Source: Ceratodon purpureus (Eukaryota > Streptophyta > Bryopsida > Pseudoditrichales > Ditrichaceae). Taken from it: a stretch of 64,000 nt of DNA. The notes under the pieces are model-generated. The model saw nothing but the letters and a program-made list of their open reading frames with translations, ran no database searches and was not told where the DNA came from. Below are positions 24,680-35,540 of the stretch, in pieces. Where the stretch lies: positions 17,340,751-17,404,750 of the forward strand of contig CM026429.1 of assembly GCA_014871385.1 (NCBI GenBank). Reading direction: 5' to 3'. A program made the position numbers and the translations under genes. The stretch's first letter is position 1. The number at the start of each line of letters is the position of its first letter.

Positions 24680-25460
24680 GGCAGCTGACCGACCGAGACC
24701 GCCGAGAGGCTCCCGTACTCAAAGGGCCACGAGCGTTTCTCCGAGCTGGTGGCTCCAGGGTTCGAAGTCCTCAATCAAAGATTCGCACACTAGGACCACC
24801 GGCACCTCCACCCTCCCTGGCAGCAGAGTGAAGACAGAATTTGGGAAGCGCAGGGGCCGGGGCAGGGGCCGGGGCAGGGGCAGGAGCAGATGCACAGCTC
24901 TGCGCGAAGGGATGGTCGCTCGCTCATGCTTGTTCGCAATCCAGTCGTGGACCTCAGTCTCCGAATGCCCGGGGCGAGAGCTAAACCCTAAACCCTGAGC
25001 AGGACCAACCCTGCCCCTGGATAAGGCTCAGCTTGAACGATAATCATCACGTACGTCATGGTCATGGTCGCTTCCGTCGCATCCAGGCTCTGCTTGTTTT
25101 CGACTCACGGAGGTCCCGCCACCACAGCCTCAAGGTCATCGTCTTCTTCGCCTCCCACTCCTGCTGCATTTTTTATGCTGACGAGGTTCTTCCATTCCGA
25201 GAGGCGCTTCCCGTACAATGGGTCCCTTATATAGCGCCCCTCTAAACCAAATCTATCTTTTGACTGACCTAAAATTAGACATTGAAATTAGAAGTGCATT
25301 AAAATAAACGTGAGATATTTCTCAAGAAAAAAAAAATTGTAAAAATTTGACAAAGGTGAAATGTCCCATTGAAAATACCACATTTTCAAATTTTAGAGGG
25401 AGTACACCAAATCTTGCTTAAAAATGGAAAGATCCTTCCAACTCCCTCTAAATTTCAGAA
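24680..25460. other. Upstream region of the BPG2-like gene
   Basis: This GC-rich leader holds a tandem GGGGCCGGGGCA/GGGGCAGGGGCA tract at about 24852-24890. No TATA box was recognised on the minus strand. No other gene was seen. Confidence 0.4.
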
Positions 25461-25800
25461 ACCATGGCTTTCCCCCATGTATGTGTTTCTCGAAATTGGG
25501 TTGTCGGATCCAACAGCTCATTTTTGCCATCACCAACTTCCGGCGGAAATGAAAACCCGAACACTCCCCCTCCCGCTTGCCCTCTGGCCCCGCCAAATAA
25601 TCCCCCCCCCCCAATCCTACGATGCCGCGTGGCCCCTTCACCAAGCAACCCGGTCAGCACACATATGAGGACAAGGACGATGCTTTAAAAATCTAATATC
25701 AGGTTCAGAGTGTGAGCCACGGCCCCTGCCCTGCCCATGAGCCTATCCTCGAGCTCCAACCCCTTGTCTCGCATGATGACTCGCTTCAACTTGAAATTTA
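25461..25800 (+). repeat. Direct repeat, copy 1 (flanks SIM gene cluster)
   Basis: About 340 bp, nearly identical to 32318-32660 in the same orientation. It starts ACCATGGCTTTCCCCC, continues through GCCATCACCAACTTCCGGCG and GGCCCCGCCAAATAATCC, and ends TGACTCGCTTCAACTTGA. Weaker similarity continues beyond it: the ACTTA-GATTTAGTAACC segments at about 26160-26260 and 32870-32970 match. The repeat contains the first copy of the two-part motif (25469-25516). Confidence 0.8.
25469..25516 (+). promoter_or_regulatory. Two-part motif, copy 1
   Basis: TTTCCCCCATGTAT, then TGTCGGATCCAACAG starting 33 nt after the first T. Confidence 0.55.
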
Positions 25801-26660
25801 AAAATTTAATTTTACCACCCACCTGGGCTACACCCTACAGAGCAGCATAGCACCTGGGGTCGGAGGCCAGGATTTTTTTCATCTTGTATATTAGCATACT
25901 TGATTTGTACTTAACATTTTTAGTTTGCTCATGCTGATTTTTGAGTTTACCATCATGGCATGAGATTGTCAATTACCTTCTATAAATTACTGGCTTCATC
26001 TTCTACAAGAATGTCTTTTACAAAGCATCCTCTTAAACCAACTGTACATCTATGATTTGACAAAGGTATATTATCAAATAGATTATGGATAATCCACAAT
26101 ACCATCAAGCTTGGTTGGTGAATGTAGTTTAAACGAATTCATTTTATTTTATGATATGAATTGCTTATGAAGGTGCAGAATGTCTTATGCTTAGGTTGTG
26201 AAGTTCTTCTCAACTTACGATTTAGTAACCGTAGAGAACTTTCTAACATAGGTTATGATATGGTGGAGATGCATTTTAAATCTAGAATATCTTTGAAAAT
26301 AATTACAGAAGTTCTTCTTAATTTACGAGTTCATTTGAATATGTCATTTTCATGTCATTTTATCCCCATGTGCCTATGATTATTACTAAGTCGCTGCCAT
26401 GACAGTAAATGCAATTGTTGTTCAGCCAGAGAAAGTGACCATGATATCTTCTTGTAATCTACGTGAGCAAGTTCTCTATTAAACTTGACCGATACTCACA
26501 ATTACGGACCGTGGGAGAGTATCAATCCACGCTCAACGCATTGAAAGAAGCACATTCAAAAGCTAATTCTTAGCCTTCCAGTACATTCAGGAGCCATTCG
26601 AAATCTGCACATTCAGGAGCCAAGCCTGGGCGGGAATACGTCGAAGTCGGATACCAGCAT
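25801..26660. other. AT-rich spacer, no gene
   Basis: Nothing coding was recognised. It includes the diverged extension of the direct repeat (about 26160-26260). Confidence 0.4.
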
Positions 26661-26674
26661 GGTCTTGCAACGGG

Positions 26675-26722
26675 TTTCCCCCGTGTATGCCATGTCCAAA
26701 AAGCACTTGTCGGATCCGACAG
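26675..26722 (+). promoter_or_regulatory. Two-part motif, copy 2
   Basis: TTTCCCCCGTGTATG, then the perfect dyad TGTCGGATCCGACAG at 33 nt, about 450 bp upstream of the ATG at 27172. Downstream similarity (GTTCAAAGATGGGGGAA) is shared with copy 3 (GTTCCAAGATGGAGGAA). Confidence 0.6.
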
Positions 26723-26912
26723 TACTCTTGGGTGGAGTTCAAAGATGGGGGAATCCAAAAATAGCTGAACGGATCTGCCTGGTTGAATGGCTAGGTAGGT
26801 GTCTAGGTCGTCGATGTTGGTGAGTGGTTGCTAGGATTTACAGCGGCGGTGGCTCGCGGTGGAGCCTATCCTCGCAACAAAGGCTGCTCAGCAAATTTCG
26901 GAGGCTTTTTCC

Positions 26913-26987
26913 CTTGAACATCTCACCGAGCTCTCTCTCTTGAACATCTCACCGAGCTCTCTCTCTTGAACATCTCACCAAGCTCTC
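26913..26987 (+). repeat. Tandem repeat in the leader of the gene at 27172
   Basis: Three units of CTTGAACATCTCACCGAGCT plus CTCTCT, the last with one change. Confidence 0.75.
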
Positions 26988-27171
26988 ACACCTCTTACAC
27001 CGTCGCGAGCTCTCACACCTCACTATTCTTCCACTGTGCGCTCACACAAACAACAGCTTGCGGTCTCACATCTGTTTCCAAGCTTGTGCCGAACTCTCAC
27101 AACTCATTTTCAGATCTCATCAATCTTACCGAGAGCTCACTCTCATCGATTGTTAGTGTAGATCTTCCATC

Positions 27172-28311
27172 ATGGTCTTCACCCAAGCCCAACGCGCTGT
27201 GATGCAAGTGGAGCACCTTGAAGACGAGCAACACCTATCAAACTACAACTTTGCAGACGATCAAAATGCCAGGTACGTAATGCATAGACTCTTGTCCACT
27301 TATTGCAATAGAATGCATCACGAGTCTAGGCCGTGTGGCAGAGGTGGCTGCTTAGTGTGATCATTTTGGATCCTACTGTTTCTTTGCCAGCGGATTGCTC
27401 ATTATCTAGCTTCATGTAAATGATTGAGTTTATAGCCCATGACGAGGACCAGGAGGTAGAGTAGTAGAGAACAAGGAGAAGAGAGAGTGACAAAGAGATG
27501 AAAGTAGAGGAGAGAGGGTCAGGGAGTTCCGAGAGAAAGAGAAAGGGATAGGGAGATGCGAGTAGAGGAGAGAGGGTCAGGGAGTTCCAAGAGTGGAATA
27601 GGGGGTGTGATGGGGAGATAGGGAGAGGGAGTGCACGTTTTTGTTGAAAATTATTCTTAATTCTAATAGTCTGCAGGAGATCCGAGGAGCATCTTCTCGC
27701 ACTATAGGCGGCTGATGCTGATTTTGCCATTCGAGCGGCTTGCCTGGATTTCCAGCTTTTACCACCTCATGAAGAGCACGCAAGCAGGCATGTAGAGCAC
27801 ACCAGCAACCGCAAGACGAAGAAGCCAAGGTAAGACACTCAAATTCGAAAATTCTTTGTGAATAATGTTCAAATTGTCAACTTTTAAATTTTGACTGACT
27901 TATTTACTTTATTCTAATTGAATCAGAATCTCACTTGAGCCGGCATTCTCGGCAACATTGTCTCCAAAGGCTTTAGCGTTGCCTGAATATTCACCCGGAG
28001 AGGGTGAGATTACTGAATCCTCTAATGAGTCAGAGGATCTGAACTTTGTAGTTAATGGGTTGGATGGGAATACAGTTGCCTTTACTCTCTCGATGTTTGA
28101 AGGTGGTCTCCCCCCTTGGGCAGAAATGATGATTTCCAACAACTAGGCATGGATTGAGCTAGCTGATTGCCCAATCGTAGACCGAGAGACTGGAGACATG
28201 ACAGAATGGCTCGAGAGCGTTCGTGAAGACTCAGATTGCGTAGAGATACCTCCTCAAGCGGAGAATTCGGTTCATATAGTAATTTGGCTTAGCGATAGCG
28301 ACTCAGAGTAG
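27172..28311 (+). pseudogene. SIM-tailed accessory gene, interrupted copy
   Basis: Three exons with agreeing phases: 27172-27272 (ATG; donor GTACGT), 27677-27829 (donor GTAAGA) and 27927-28311 (stop TAG), 213 codons. The frame is broken by two in-frame TAG codons (27705-27707 and 28144-28146). The C-terminal exon resembles the protein at 30156-30590. Both have a D-x-[IL]-N-F-[FV]-V strand, then L-P-P-W or F-P-P-W, and both end in a hydrophobic-acidic tail, here VIWLSDSDSE. That tail looks like a SUMO-interacting motif. The function is otherwise unknown. AATAAA at 28415-28420 could serve polyadenylation. Confidence 0.5.
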
Positions 28312-29345
28312 TATACTAGGCTTTTCACCTTTTTGTTAGTATTATAGTCTAGTGTGTTCTATTTGTACTACATATATTTCTATGCATTCACATTATCTCA
28401 TGATTTTCATTATTAATAAATATATGTATATCTCCTATAGGTCTTTTCAAATACAAAGCGCTTCATTTAGTCTTTCTTAATGTTGTATGTTATTCATTAG
28501 GGGAAAAATGGGGTCACAGGAGGGCCTTGTAAGACAGCCCGGATTAGGTGAGCTTCCTGCCCGCTGACACTTCTCTGCGAAGTCTCATTGGTGGATATCC
28601 TGCCCGCTGACAACAAAATTCGCCCCGCTGACAACAGGATTCGCCCCGCTGACAACAGGATCCGGTACTGTCCAATGGGGTGACAACAGTGGGCACACAG
28701 TCGGTGACAGTGTCATTACTGCTTATATTGTTCAATGGGGGGGTGGGGTGGGGTGGGGTGGGGAAGGGAAGCGATTGGCTGGACCCTCCAAATGCCAACT
28801 GCTGGCACTGCTGGCAGCATTTGGCAACCTGCTGGCACCATTGGTGCGAGCAGTTAAAGTGCACGGGCATGGCAAAAATTCAGGCACATATTTCATGGAA
28901 AAGGCCCTTAGGAGACCCCAAACTTCCCCTAATGTGTATTGTTTTTGCAAACATATCTTCAAGTGCAATTGATCCAAAAAAACTAGACATCAAGAAAGTA
29001 AACTATTTCAAAATTAGTTATTGGATCGACAAAATATATATATGTATCTTAATCAATTTCAAAATAGGGCCGTTAGTTGAAGTCACTATTTACATATATT
29101 TCTTGGCATGTATTATAACATTCAATTTTTGCAACATAATTCAATCTATATTAACCATTAATATGGTTCCTATGTGTATAATAGAACAATCATCTATACA
29201 TTAATAAAAAGGTTGCGTTGAACCTTGGGCTACAACACAAGTTTAAAATCAAGCCGCTTGCTCATACACCCCCCTCCCAAGTGCTGGTCATCTTCTAAAA
29301 GTGGATATACACTGAACCCCAATACCTCAAGGGTCTCATATGTGC
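28312..29345. other. Spacer with tandem repeats
   Basis: It contains a 21-bp tandem repeat (28605-28665) and a G-rich GGTGGGGTGGG tract (28737-28765). No gene was supported. Confidence 0.4.
28605..28665. repeat. About 21-bp tandem repeat
   Basis: CCGCTGACAACA(A/G)(A/G)ATTCGCC is repeated about three times, with GCCCGCTGACA half-units upstream (from about 28558). Confidence 0.7.
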
Positions 29346-29393
29346 TTTCCCTCGTGCATCACCATTTGGAAAAAGGGCTGTCGGATCCGACAG
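29346..29393 (+). promoter_or_regulatory. Two-part motif, copy 3
   Basis: TTTCCCTCGTGCATC, then TGTCGGATCCGACAG at 33 nt. The dyad is extended to AAGGGCTGTCGG and its perfect inverse, so it could form a hairpin. Confidence 0.6.
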
Positions 29394-29572
29394 CCCTTTT
29401 AGTTCATGTTCCAAGATGGAGGAAACCTGAAATAGCTTGGCACGCTCGCCAGTGAGAACAAGCCGCTAATGCTTAGAGCTTAGGCTATAGGCTCTAGGTT
29501 CACACGAATTTACTAGCCCATTATGCATGGGGCTATTTACGAGGCAAACAACTTTGCTGCAATTGTAAGATG

Positions 29573-29619
29573 TTTCCCCCAAATTTAGCTTCCAAAAATC
29601 TAGCTGTCGGATCCGACAA
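29573..29619 (+). promoter_or_regulatory. Two-part motif, copy 4
   Basis: TTTCCCCCAAATTTA, then TGTCGGATCCGACAA at 32 nt. It lies about 215 bp upstream of the TATA box at 29832. Confidence 0.5.
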
Positions 29620-29831
29620 CAGATTTTGCATGGGCGTTGTCACTGGGGATACCATCTCCTTTACGTTGGCATAGGTAAGTTTTTTAATTGGTTTTGAAAT
29701 AAATTATTGATTCTTCAAATAAGATTTTTATGGTGAGTCATGTTCCAGTTGCTCATTATTCAAGTTATGTCCACAATGTCTTGGAACGATGGTTGTTGTG
29801 GGTTCCTAGTACCACAACCTTTCCCTACACC

Positions 29832-29839
29832 TATAAATA
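29832..29839 (+). promoter_or_regulatory. TATA box of the SIM gene at 30156
   Basis: TATAAATA preceded by CTACACC and followed by a CT-rich leader (CTCTTCCACTCCCTTC). It lies about 325 bp before the ATG, so a 5'-UTR intron (acceptor TTGTAACAG at the ATG) is likely. Confidence 0.65.
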
Positions 29840-30155
29840 CCGCTCTCTTCCACTCCCTTCACACATCTCTCTTCTTCTGAGTTGCACTTATCCCATTATG
29901 TTCCCTTTCTTCATTTTGTATTTTGTTTAGTGCTTTGCAACTTTGGAAACTCCTCCTTGTCTTCTCCCATATCTCGGTGTAAGGTCATTACATATAGTTA
30001 GAGTGATTTTTTGAATTTCTAATGTGTGAGCAATATTTTGGAGCTTGGCTTAGAGTAGCAGTTTGGCGTCTCAAACATGCATTATTTATCTCTAGTAAGG
30101 TTTTACTGAATTTGTTTCATTGCTGTAATAAATATATATGATCTTCTTGTAACAG

Positions 30156-30590
30156 ATGGCTGATCCTCTGTTGCCTAAGACACCATCGCCAAAGTGTTCT
30201 CAGCGTGCCACTAGAGACATGGCGACCTTACCTATGCCCAAGTCTCTCTTCCATGACAACACCGACGACCCTAGACCTCGTACTTCGGAAACCAAGCCAG
30301 AAGATACCATCAACTTCTTTGTTGTTGAAGGTCCCCGCCAGTCTGTCTTGTTTGAAGTAGAGAACTTGGATGATCCTTTTCCCCCTTGGCTTAACTCTTG
30401 GATGGCAAAGGACGTTACAGGAGACCAAACCGACATAGAGCTATGCCACTGCTATCCCGGACAGAATTCAAGCTCTGAAACAAGTGGATTCGGAGCTGTC
30501 GCGTGCACTGACAATGTGGAGGATGAAATTACCTCGACGCCGAAGTCAACACCTGAAGTCATCATACTCAGTGATGACGAGTCCGATTAA
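30156..30590 (+). CDS. SIM-tailed accessory protein, intact
   Basis: An open frame of 144 aa whose ATG directly follows a good acceptor (TTGTAACAG), with a TATA box at 29832 and AATAAA at 30742. The protein starts with a Thr-Pro/Ser-Pro segment. It contains N-F-F-V-V and F-P-P-W-L, shared with the broken copy at 27927-28311, and ends E-V-I-I-L-S-D-D-E-S-D. That ending is a textbook SUMO-interacting motif (hydrophobic core followed by serine/acidic residues). No catalytic domain was seen. It is tail to tail with the gene at 31137-31778. It might act as a small adaptor that binds SUMO-modified chromatin proteins (inference). Confidence 0.6.
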   Translation: MADPLLPKTPSPKCSQRATRDMATLPMPKSLFHDNTDDPRPRTSETKPEDTINFFVVEGPRQSVLFEVENLDDPFPPWLNSWMAKDVTGDQTDIELCHCYPGQNSSSETSGFGAVACTDNVEDEITSTPKSTPEVIILSDDESD

Positions 30591-30741
30591 ACTAAGTAGA
30601 GTTCCAACTTTCTTCTCTGTCATTCATAAGTAAGCGGCTATATAGGTTAGCGGTCTCTGAAGCAACTGCTAGGGGTACAAAGAATATGAGAGACAATATC
30701 CAACACAAGTTTTGTATCATGTACTCAAACTCCAATGCAAG

Positions 30742-30747
30742 AATAAA
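30742..30747 (+). terminator. Polyadenylation signal
   Basis: AATAAA about 150 bp after the stop of the SIM gene. Confidence 0.45.
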
Positions 30748-30850
30748 AACATTTATGATTTATATATACTATCTACGTTTGCTTCATCTCTTCTATTTTC
30801 AATTCTCATGTATACCTTGAACAAGGTGACTTCCAAGGTCTCACATGTGC

Positions 30851-30898
30851 TTTTCCCCGTGCATCAAAAGTCCCAAATATGGCTGTCGGATCCGAGGT
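30851..30898 (+). promoter_or_regulatory. Two-part motif, copy 5
   Basis: TTTTCCCCGTGCATC, then TGTCGGATCCGAGG at 33 nt. The right half of the dyad is degraded. The preceding GGTCTCACATGTGC matches the GGTCTCATATGTGC before copy 3. Confidence 0.5.
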
Positions 30899-31136
30899 TC
30901 AAACTTTGAGGAAATCGATAAATACCTCCACTAACAACAACCTCCGCAAATACAACTTATTTAAATCCGAATTTTATGTATAGTTGGAAACATTACAGCA
31001 TGAAGGATGCATCTTGCCTTTTGACCAGTTGCAAAATCTCCATACCTATCTCTTTAGCCAAGTATATCAAAATTGCCAAAGAGGCCATAGCACGAAAAAA
31101 AACAATGAGCAATTGAGCATCTCACAACGCAAAGCC

Positions 31137-31778
31137 CTACATCTTCTTACTCTGATCTAAAGGCTTCCCTAGAACTGCGTTCAAGTGAACCTTCTTTCGA
31201 ATAGGCCATTTCAAATCTCCGAGAGACACAAAAGTTGGAGCGTTGTATCGAGGACGAACGCTCCTTTCGTTTGAAGACGTCCCTGACCCAGTCGTCGAGG
31301 TCGCAGCAAGCGTGTACCCAGGTGGAGGCCCCATCAATTCGGCTGCATAGCTGTTGCGAAGATGGTCTCGCAGTAAAACCTTCTGTTGGAGAGACAACTC
31401 ACTAAGTGGAGTGTTTACCAGATCCTCGTCAATCTCAAACGGAATGTTGCGGTCAGTTGTGAACAATGTCAAAGCCTCTATCCAGAACCCGTATATCATA
31501 CTCGTACCCCACTCATCCTTCCTCTTCCTGGCATCCCGACTCTCCTTGCTAGCGACAACATATGCCGACCAAGCTGGCATGGTGTCAATCAAGCTCATCC
31601 ACTGCTCGTCCGTCTTGCACAAGTTCTCAACAAGGGTCATGTAGTCGTAGCCCCATTCGCGGCTTTCAATTAGTGATCGATTGATTTCCAGCATCAGATC
31701 CGGAAAGATTTCAAACATGGCCGCCTCTGGTGTCACCCACGGCTGGTTGAAGAGGTCACTCACAACCTCAACGTCCAT
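31137..31778 (-). CDS. Conserved accessory protein of unknown function
   Basis: An intact 213-aa frame with a normal ATG (31778). It is mostly helical and charged, with W-V-T-P near the start, then R-D-A-R-K-R-K-D-E-W, P-L-S-E-L-S and a final basic region. The C-terminal 55 residues after G-P-P-P-G are Ser/Thr-rich. No family was recognised. The broken gene at 8631-9194 is a diverged paralogue, and both are tail to tail with a plus-strand gene whose product has a SIM-like acidic tail. The repeated layout suggests they belong to one gene set or element. Confidence 0.6.
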   Translation of the reverse strand: MDVEVVSDLFNQPWVTPEAAMFEIFPDLMLEINRSLIESREWGYDYMTLVENLCKTDEQWMSLIDTMPAWSAYVVASKESRDARKRKDEWGTSMIYGFWIEALTLFTTDRNIPFEIDEDLVNTPLSELSLQQKVLLRDHLRNSYAAELMGPPPGYTLAATSTTGSGTSSNERSVRPRYNAPTFVSLGDLKWPIRKKVHLNAVLGKPLDQSKKM

Positions 31779-32317
31779 TTTGATAAAGAATAGAGGAATA
31801 CTGCCAACCTAGACAGAAATCTATTCTACCTAAACTCAATTGCGATGGGAGACCAAAGTGCCGTAGCTGATAAACAAGTTAGTACACTCCCTAAATCCTC
31901 CACCCATCCTCTTCCAGATATATGCAACATGGTCAGCCCTTGGAGAAGAAGCACTCCCCTTCACTCAAAGCATTTAATTTTGGTTCAATACTCAAGGATT
32001 CCCAGCCGAACTTGCACTTAATTATCAGTAAAATACATAATCATATCGAGCTTTTGATTCGGCCTCTTCCTCAAGACATTACGTCACAATTATTTCAAAA
32101 TCATTACAGTAATCAAAAAAGCTGGTTTCACTGTTTCCACACACTAGGATCTGTAGCATATTTTAAACAATTTAGGATAAAAGGAACCATGCTTCAAATT
32201 ACGAGAGATTCAAATATGGGTTCCCCATCATTCCATGGTTTGAATTGGTACCTAATCCTTACAAAATAATGAGTATCATTAGGGCATCAACCGGGGGCTT
32301 GGATATCACGGGGTAGC
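31779..32317. other. Upstream region of the gene at 31778
   Basis: This AT-rich presumptive promoter region holds no other gene that I can see. The direct repeat copy 2 begins at 32318. Confidence 0.35.
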
Positions 32318-32660
32318 ACCATGGCTTTCCCCCGTGTATGTGTTTCTCGAAATTGGGCTGTCGGATCCAACAGCTCATTTTTGCCATCACCAACTTCCGG
32401 CGGAAAGGGCCACCCGAACACTCTCCCTCCCAATGCCCCTAGGCCCCGCCAAATAATCCCCCCCCCCCCCATCCCCCCCATGCCGCGTGGCCCCTTCACC
32501 AAGCAACCCGGTCAGCACACATAAGAGGACGAGTACGATGCTTTTAAAATTTGGAATCAGGTTCAGAGTGTGAGCCAAGGCCCCTGCACTGCCCATGAGC
32601 CCATGCTCGAGCCCCAACCCCTTGTCTCGCATGATGACTCGCTTCAACTTGATATTTGAA
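32318..32660 (+). repeat. Direct repeat, copy 2
   Basis: The partner of 25461-25800, in the same orientation and offset by 6857 bp. It includes the C run in AATAATCCCCCC and the two-part motif. Confidence 0.8.
32326..32373 (+). promoter_or_regulatory. Two-part motif, copy 6
   Basis: TTTCCCCCGTGTATG, then TGTCGGATCCAACAG at 33 nt. Confidence 0.55.
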
Positions 32661-34337
32661 TTTGAAATTAACCAGGCAACAAATCTACAGTCCAGCTAAG
32701 AATATTTACTTGATGTTTGAAATTATTCTGTGAATTGATTTGGTCGTTTCTATTTTTCAAATTTGGGCCAAGTGTTCTACTTTTCCTTGGGCAGTTATCA
32801 TGAAAATTAGATATTCACCATCTTTAAGTTAGTTTATACGGCAGACAAATTGATCTATATAATATGAAATGAATTGCTTTTGAGATGAAGACTATCTTAT
32901 GATTAGGCTCTGAAATTCTACTCAACTTAGGATTTAGTAACCTGAGAAAACTATCTAACATAGGAATTTAGTATAAGGCCGCAAGGACAAAATTATGTAG
33001 AGACATTCTAGATATTTACCAGCATTTTTCTTCCAAAATTTTCTTTCAATCCCCGCCTGGATTTGATAAAACCGTAATACCTTGTGTGTCTAAAAGGGAA
33101 TATTTGTAACTAACCCGCATGTTTTTTCCACGGTCATAGACCACGGTCATAGGACATTTGAAAATTCCCCACAAATAAGGTTTCCGAAAAAATCTCAGCC
33201 GCCGGAAAATTCTCTGCTCTGGGCTCTGTGCTCACCGCTCTACGCTCGCACACCAGTTTTCCCCAGTCTCTCATCATTGAGGGATGAACTCTGTCACCGT
33301 CGATTGGATGTTTTTTGCTAGTTTTTTGGGAGTTTAAGAGGCAGGTTTAGGATTTCTTGTAATCATTCTACACTAGAGCAGGTAGAGTCAGGGAGATCTT
33401 AGAGCTGTTAGGCGGAGCTGCACCATTGTTTTGGGCTGTTTTGCCTTGATCTATACGATTGTAGACTCCTTTTATTTGTATTTGTATGGTTTAGTTGGAT
33501 TTCGTAGGACTTTGGTGGGTTCGTGAGGGCTTAGGGTTTATTGGTTAAATCCTCCCTTTACCAAGTCAAGAATGTAAAATTTCCATTGCACTCTCTACTC
33601 CTAGTACTAGATTTGAAAGCATTCATTACATGATTAAAGAAATTAATGAAATTAAAGAGTTGGCAAAGGTAAAGTAAACTTTGTTGTAAAAATTATAAGA
33701 GAAAATTTAGTCTTTGAAGTTTAAAATGAACAAAGTGTTTATTTCTTTCAACATTATGCTATTGCATGGTTCAATTATGAAAGTTTTTAAAGCAAAATAA
33801 GAGTCTAAAAGAAATTAACTTCAAGATACCACAGCAGTTTTGTTCAAAAATGATTCTAAAAATTAAAAAAACAAAAAAATTAAAAAATTATGAAGACAAA
33901 ATAATAGAAATAGAATATAATACTTTTTGTAATATTTTGTTATTTCTAAGCCATTTAAGGTCATTTTTATTGATTTCTTGCTAAAAAACAAAAATTAAGA
34001 AATTCAATTTTTGGAAAAGAAATCTTTTTTTTTCCGAAGAAATAAAATTCAATGAGTAGGTGGCAAACTTGCAATTGTGTTACGGTACTATTCTTAATGA
34101 GTAATTTATACTCTTCTATCCTAATTACACTCCAGCTAAAAAGTCTAGCTTTTTTCCAACATCAAAAACTAAATTAATCTTTTTCAAATTGAAAAACCAT
34201 CAAGTTTTGATAAACAAATTATATTACAGGAAAATTACTCCAAATCTTGAGAACAGAGTAAACTACTCTCTCTCCACCTTATGTTGAGATGTCACTCTGC
34301 GCTTGCCTAATTTGTGCCCAAATTAGGAGTACACGGC
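32661..34337. other. AT-rich intergenic DNA
   Basis: It contains the diverged extension of the direct repeat (32870-32970) and copy 2 of a dispersed CT-rich repeat (33110-33260). No gene was supported. Confidence 0.4.
33110..33260. repeat. Dispersed repeat, copy 2
   Basis: The pieces CGGTCATAGG, TTTGAAAA, AAAATTCTCTGCTCT, CTGTGCTCACCGCTC, CGCTCGCACA and TTTTCCCCA are in the same order as at 9660-9780. Confidence 0.35.
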
Positions 34338-35540
34338 TCACTGCCTCGAAGGTAAAGGTAGCAAGGCTCTTGCAGATCTCCACCCACCAAAACAAGCTTC
34401 AGGTTTCTGGGAGTCAATCACAGGTGATGTGTGGATCTCACCTTCCTGCCCCTTGACTTTTCTATCTGAGAACTCGTCGGCACTATCTTTCAGGTCCAGA
34501 ACACCACTAGTAGATCTTCTAGGCAACTTCACCAAATTCAGATCTATCAAAGGACAATTCAGTAAGGAAACAACAGTCAATCCCTTGGACATACCAAGGT
34601 CAGGCAACGCCAACAGATTAGTGCAACTACGCACATACAGATTCTCAAGTGCAGACAAACCCTTCAAGTTGTCCATTCTAGCCAAAAACTCACATCCAAA
34701 AACATCCAAAACCACCAACCTTGCCAAGTAACTCAAGTCTGGGATGCTTGTAATTCAGTCTCCACACAATATAGATACCAGAGGTGTCTCCGATATATCA
34801 CGCTAGATAAATCCTCCACACACATTCCACTCATATCCAAGTAATATAACGTTGATTTTGAACTAAACTGCAGTATTGTCTTCACGCTTCAACTATTCTA
34901 CGCACTGAACACCTTTAAACTTTCGGTAAAAATTGGCCAAATCTCCAAATTGCTCCTCAGTGTCTCTAGCGCTGGAAAATTATCAAGCCATAAGTGTAAG
35001 AGCTTGGTGAGGCCACTGCAATCGAGCACAAACCTTATCATGGTACCTGACATACTAATGTCCGTCAAATCCTTCATCATTGAGATCCATGAACGATCTC
35101 CGATGCTTGTGCCGGACAAGTCCAGATAAGTCAACCTAGTACACGCTTCGATCCCAAGCAGTTCTTCAAAATTCTTTCCACCCTTCAGTATAAGTTGTTG
35201 AAGACCAATCAAGTTGGCAAATTCGCTTATCGCCTTCAGCTTTGCCGCTCCTACCATTGCAAATTTCTTCAGGCACAGAAAATTCACCAATGAAGGGAAC
35301 TCTAGAAGAGAAGTACAAGCCCTCAATTTAATCTCCTCCAACTTGACCAGAGCTTCAAGGCCATCGAACCTCTCAAGGTTTTGGCAATCCAAGAAACATA
35401 ACGTTTTCAACTGTACTGCTTGATTCAGGTTGAGCAAAATGTCGGAACATGGAAACACAACTAACATCCGGATAGCACTGAAAGTGAGCGTAAACTTCCG
35501 TATTGTCACTAGGTTCCGAGTATCGTCCAGGGATTCAATA
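34338..35540 (-). pseudogene. NLR gene, distal leucine-rich repeats
   Basis: Two open pieces (34898-35509 and 34338-34736) code typical plant leucine-rich repeats, for example L-K-T-L-C-F-L-D-C-Q-N-L, L-T-Y-L-D-L-S-G-T-S-I and L-E-N-L-Y-V-R-S-C-T-N-L. They are separated by a frame change near 34750-34890. They continue the NLR fragment at 39033-40640 on the same strand, from which they are parted by a coding insertion. The end at 34338 after a Ser/Arg-rich tail may be the original C-terminus. Confidence 0.6.

Noticed and set aside
24720-24790. Possible tRNA (GGGTTCGAAGTCC near 24760)
   Set aside because: No matching acceptor stem, D-arm or anticodon stem could be paired around it.
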